5,006 nucleotides of DNA. Source: Bifidobacterium breve. GTDB taxonomy: Bacteria; Actinomycetota; Acidimicrobiia; IMCC26256; PALSA-555. The DNA is taken from NCBI GenBank assembly GCA_945889545.1, contig CAMDCC010000231.1:1-5006 (forward strand), in the 5' to 3' direction. Both the position numbers and the translations under genes were made by a program. This document shows positions 4,990 to 5,006 of the stretch, piece after piece (within the stretch, counting starts at the first letter, position 1; every line of letters begins with the position of its first letter). The notes under the pieces are model-generated. The model did not search any database, had not been told where the DNA came from, and saw only the letters and a list, made by a program, of their open reading frames with translations.

Positions 4990-5006
4990 GGAAGTCGCAC
5001 TCCTGA
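4979..5006 (+). CDS. Probable zinc-finger anti-sigma factor, N-terminal fragment
   Basis: Only nine codons are visible before the window ends: MRCEEVALL. The start ATG overlaps the last 11 bases of the sigma gene in another frame and has a GAGAGG ribosome-binding site. An opening of this type (M-x-C-x-x-V with leucines following) at this position after an ECF sigma gene is typical of zinc-binding anti-sigma factors, which hold the sigma factor at the membrane or in the cytoplasm until a signal arrives. The HxxxCxxC motif and any membrane span would lie outside the window, so the assignment rests mainly on position and overlap. Confidence 0.6.

Overview
The window comes from a high-GC bacterium with C/G-ending codon preference. 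The EF-Tu and L33 sequences, the ECF sigma/anti-sigma pair and the flavin-dependent oxidoreductase next to a beta-keto acid cleavage enzyme (BKACE) homologue suggest an actinomycete-like organism, possibly Acidimicrobiia. That placement is an inference from style, not a proven assignment.

Layout. Positions 2-427 (+) hold the 3' part of tuf (EF-Tu). After 29 bases comes rpmG (ribosomal protein L33, 457-621, +). The translation-gene block ends abruptly there, with no tRNA-Trp, secE or nusG following. Only 12 bases later a convergent three-gene minus-strand cluster ends. Read in its own direction, the cluster begins at 4093 with a long LLM-class (luciferase-like) flavin-dependent monooxygenase. 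After 23 bases follows a BKACE/DUF849 homologue, and this is joined by a 4-base ATGA overlap to a polytopic membrane protein resembling GT-C glycosyltransferases. A 305-base divergent spacer (4094-4398) separates this operon from an ECF sigma factor gene (4399-4989, +). The sigma gene overlaps the start of what is probably its anti-sigma factor (4979 to the window edge).

How the parts may work together. tuf and rpmG are housekeeping genes. The LLM-BKACE-membrane protein cluster is probably one transcript. Its first two products look like redox and C-C cleavage enzymes, but their substrates cannot be read from sequence. The sigma/anti-sigma pair is a regulatory module divergently arranged from that operon, so control of the operon by the sigma factor is possible but unproven.

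The most unusual material is in and around the divergent spacer. There is a 29-base inverted repeat (28/29) between the spacer and codons 16-25 of the sigma gene, a 22-base-pair imperfect hairpin just upstream of the sigma gene, and smaller palindromes near the oxidoreductase start. Also notable are a sharp codon-usage break inside the oxidoreductase gene, loss of an expected zinc-ligand glutamate in the BKACE homologue, and an L33 zinc ribbon with Asp in place of its fourth Cys.
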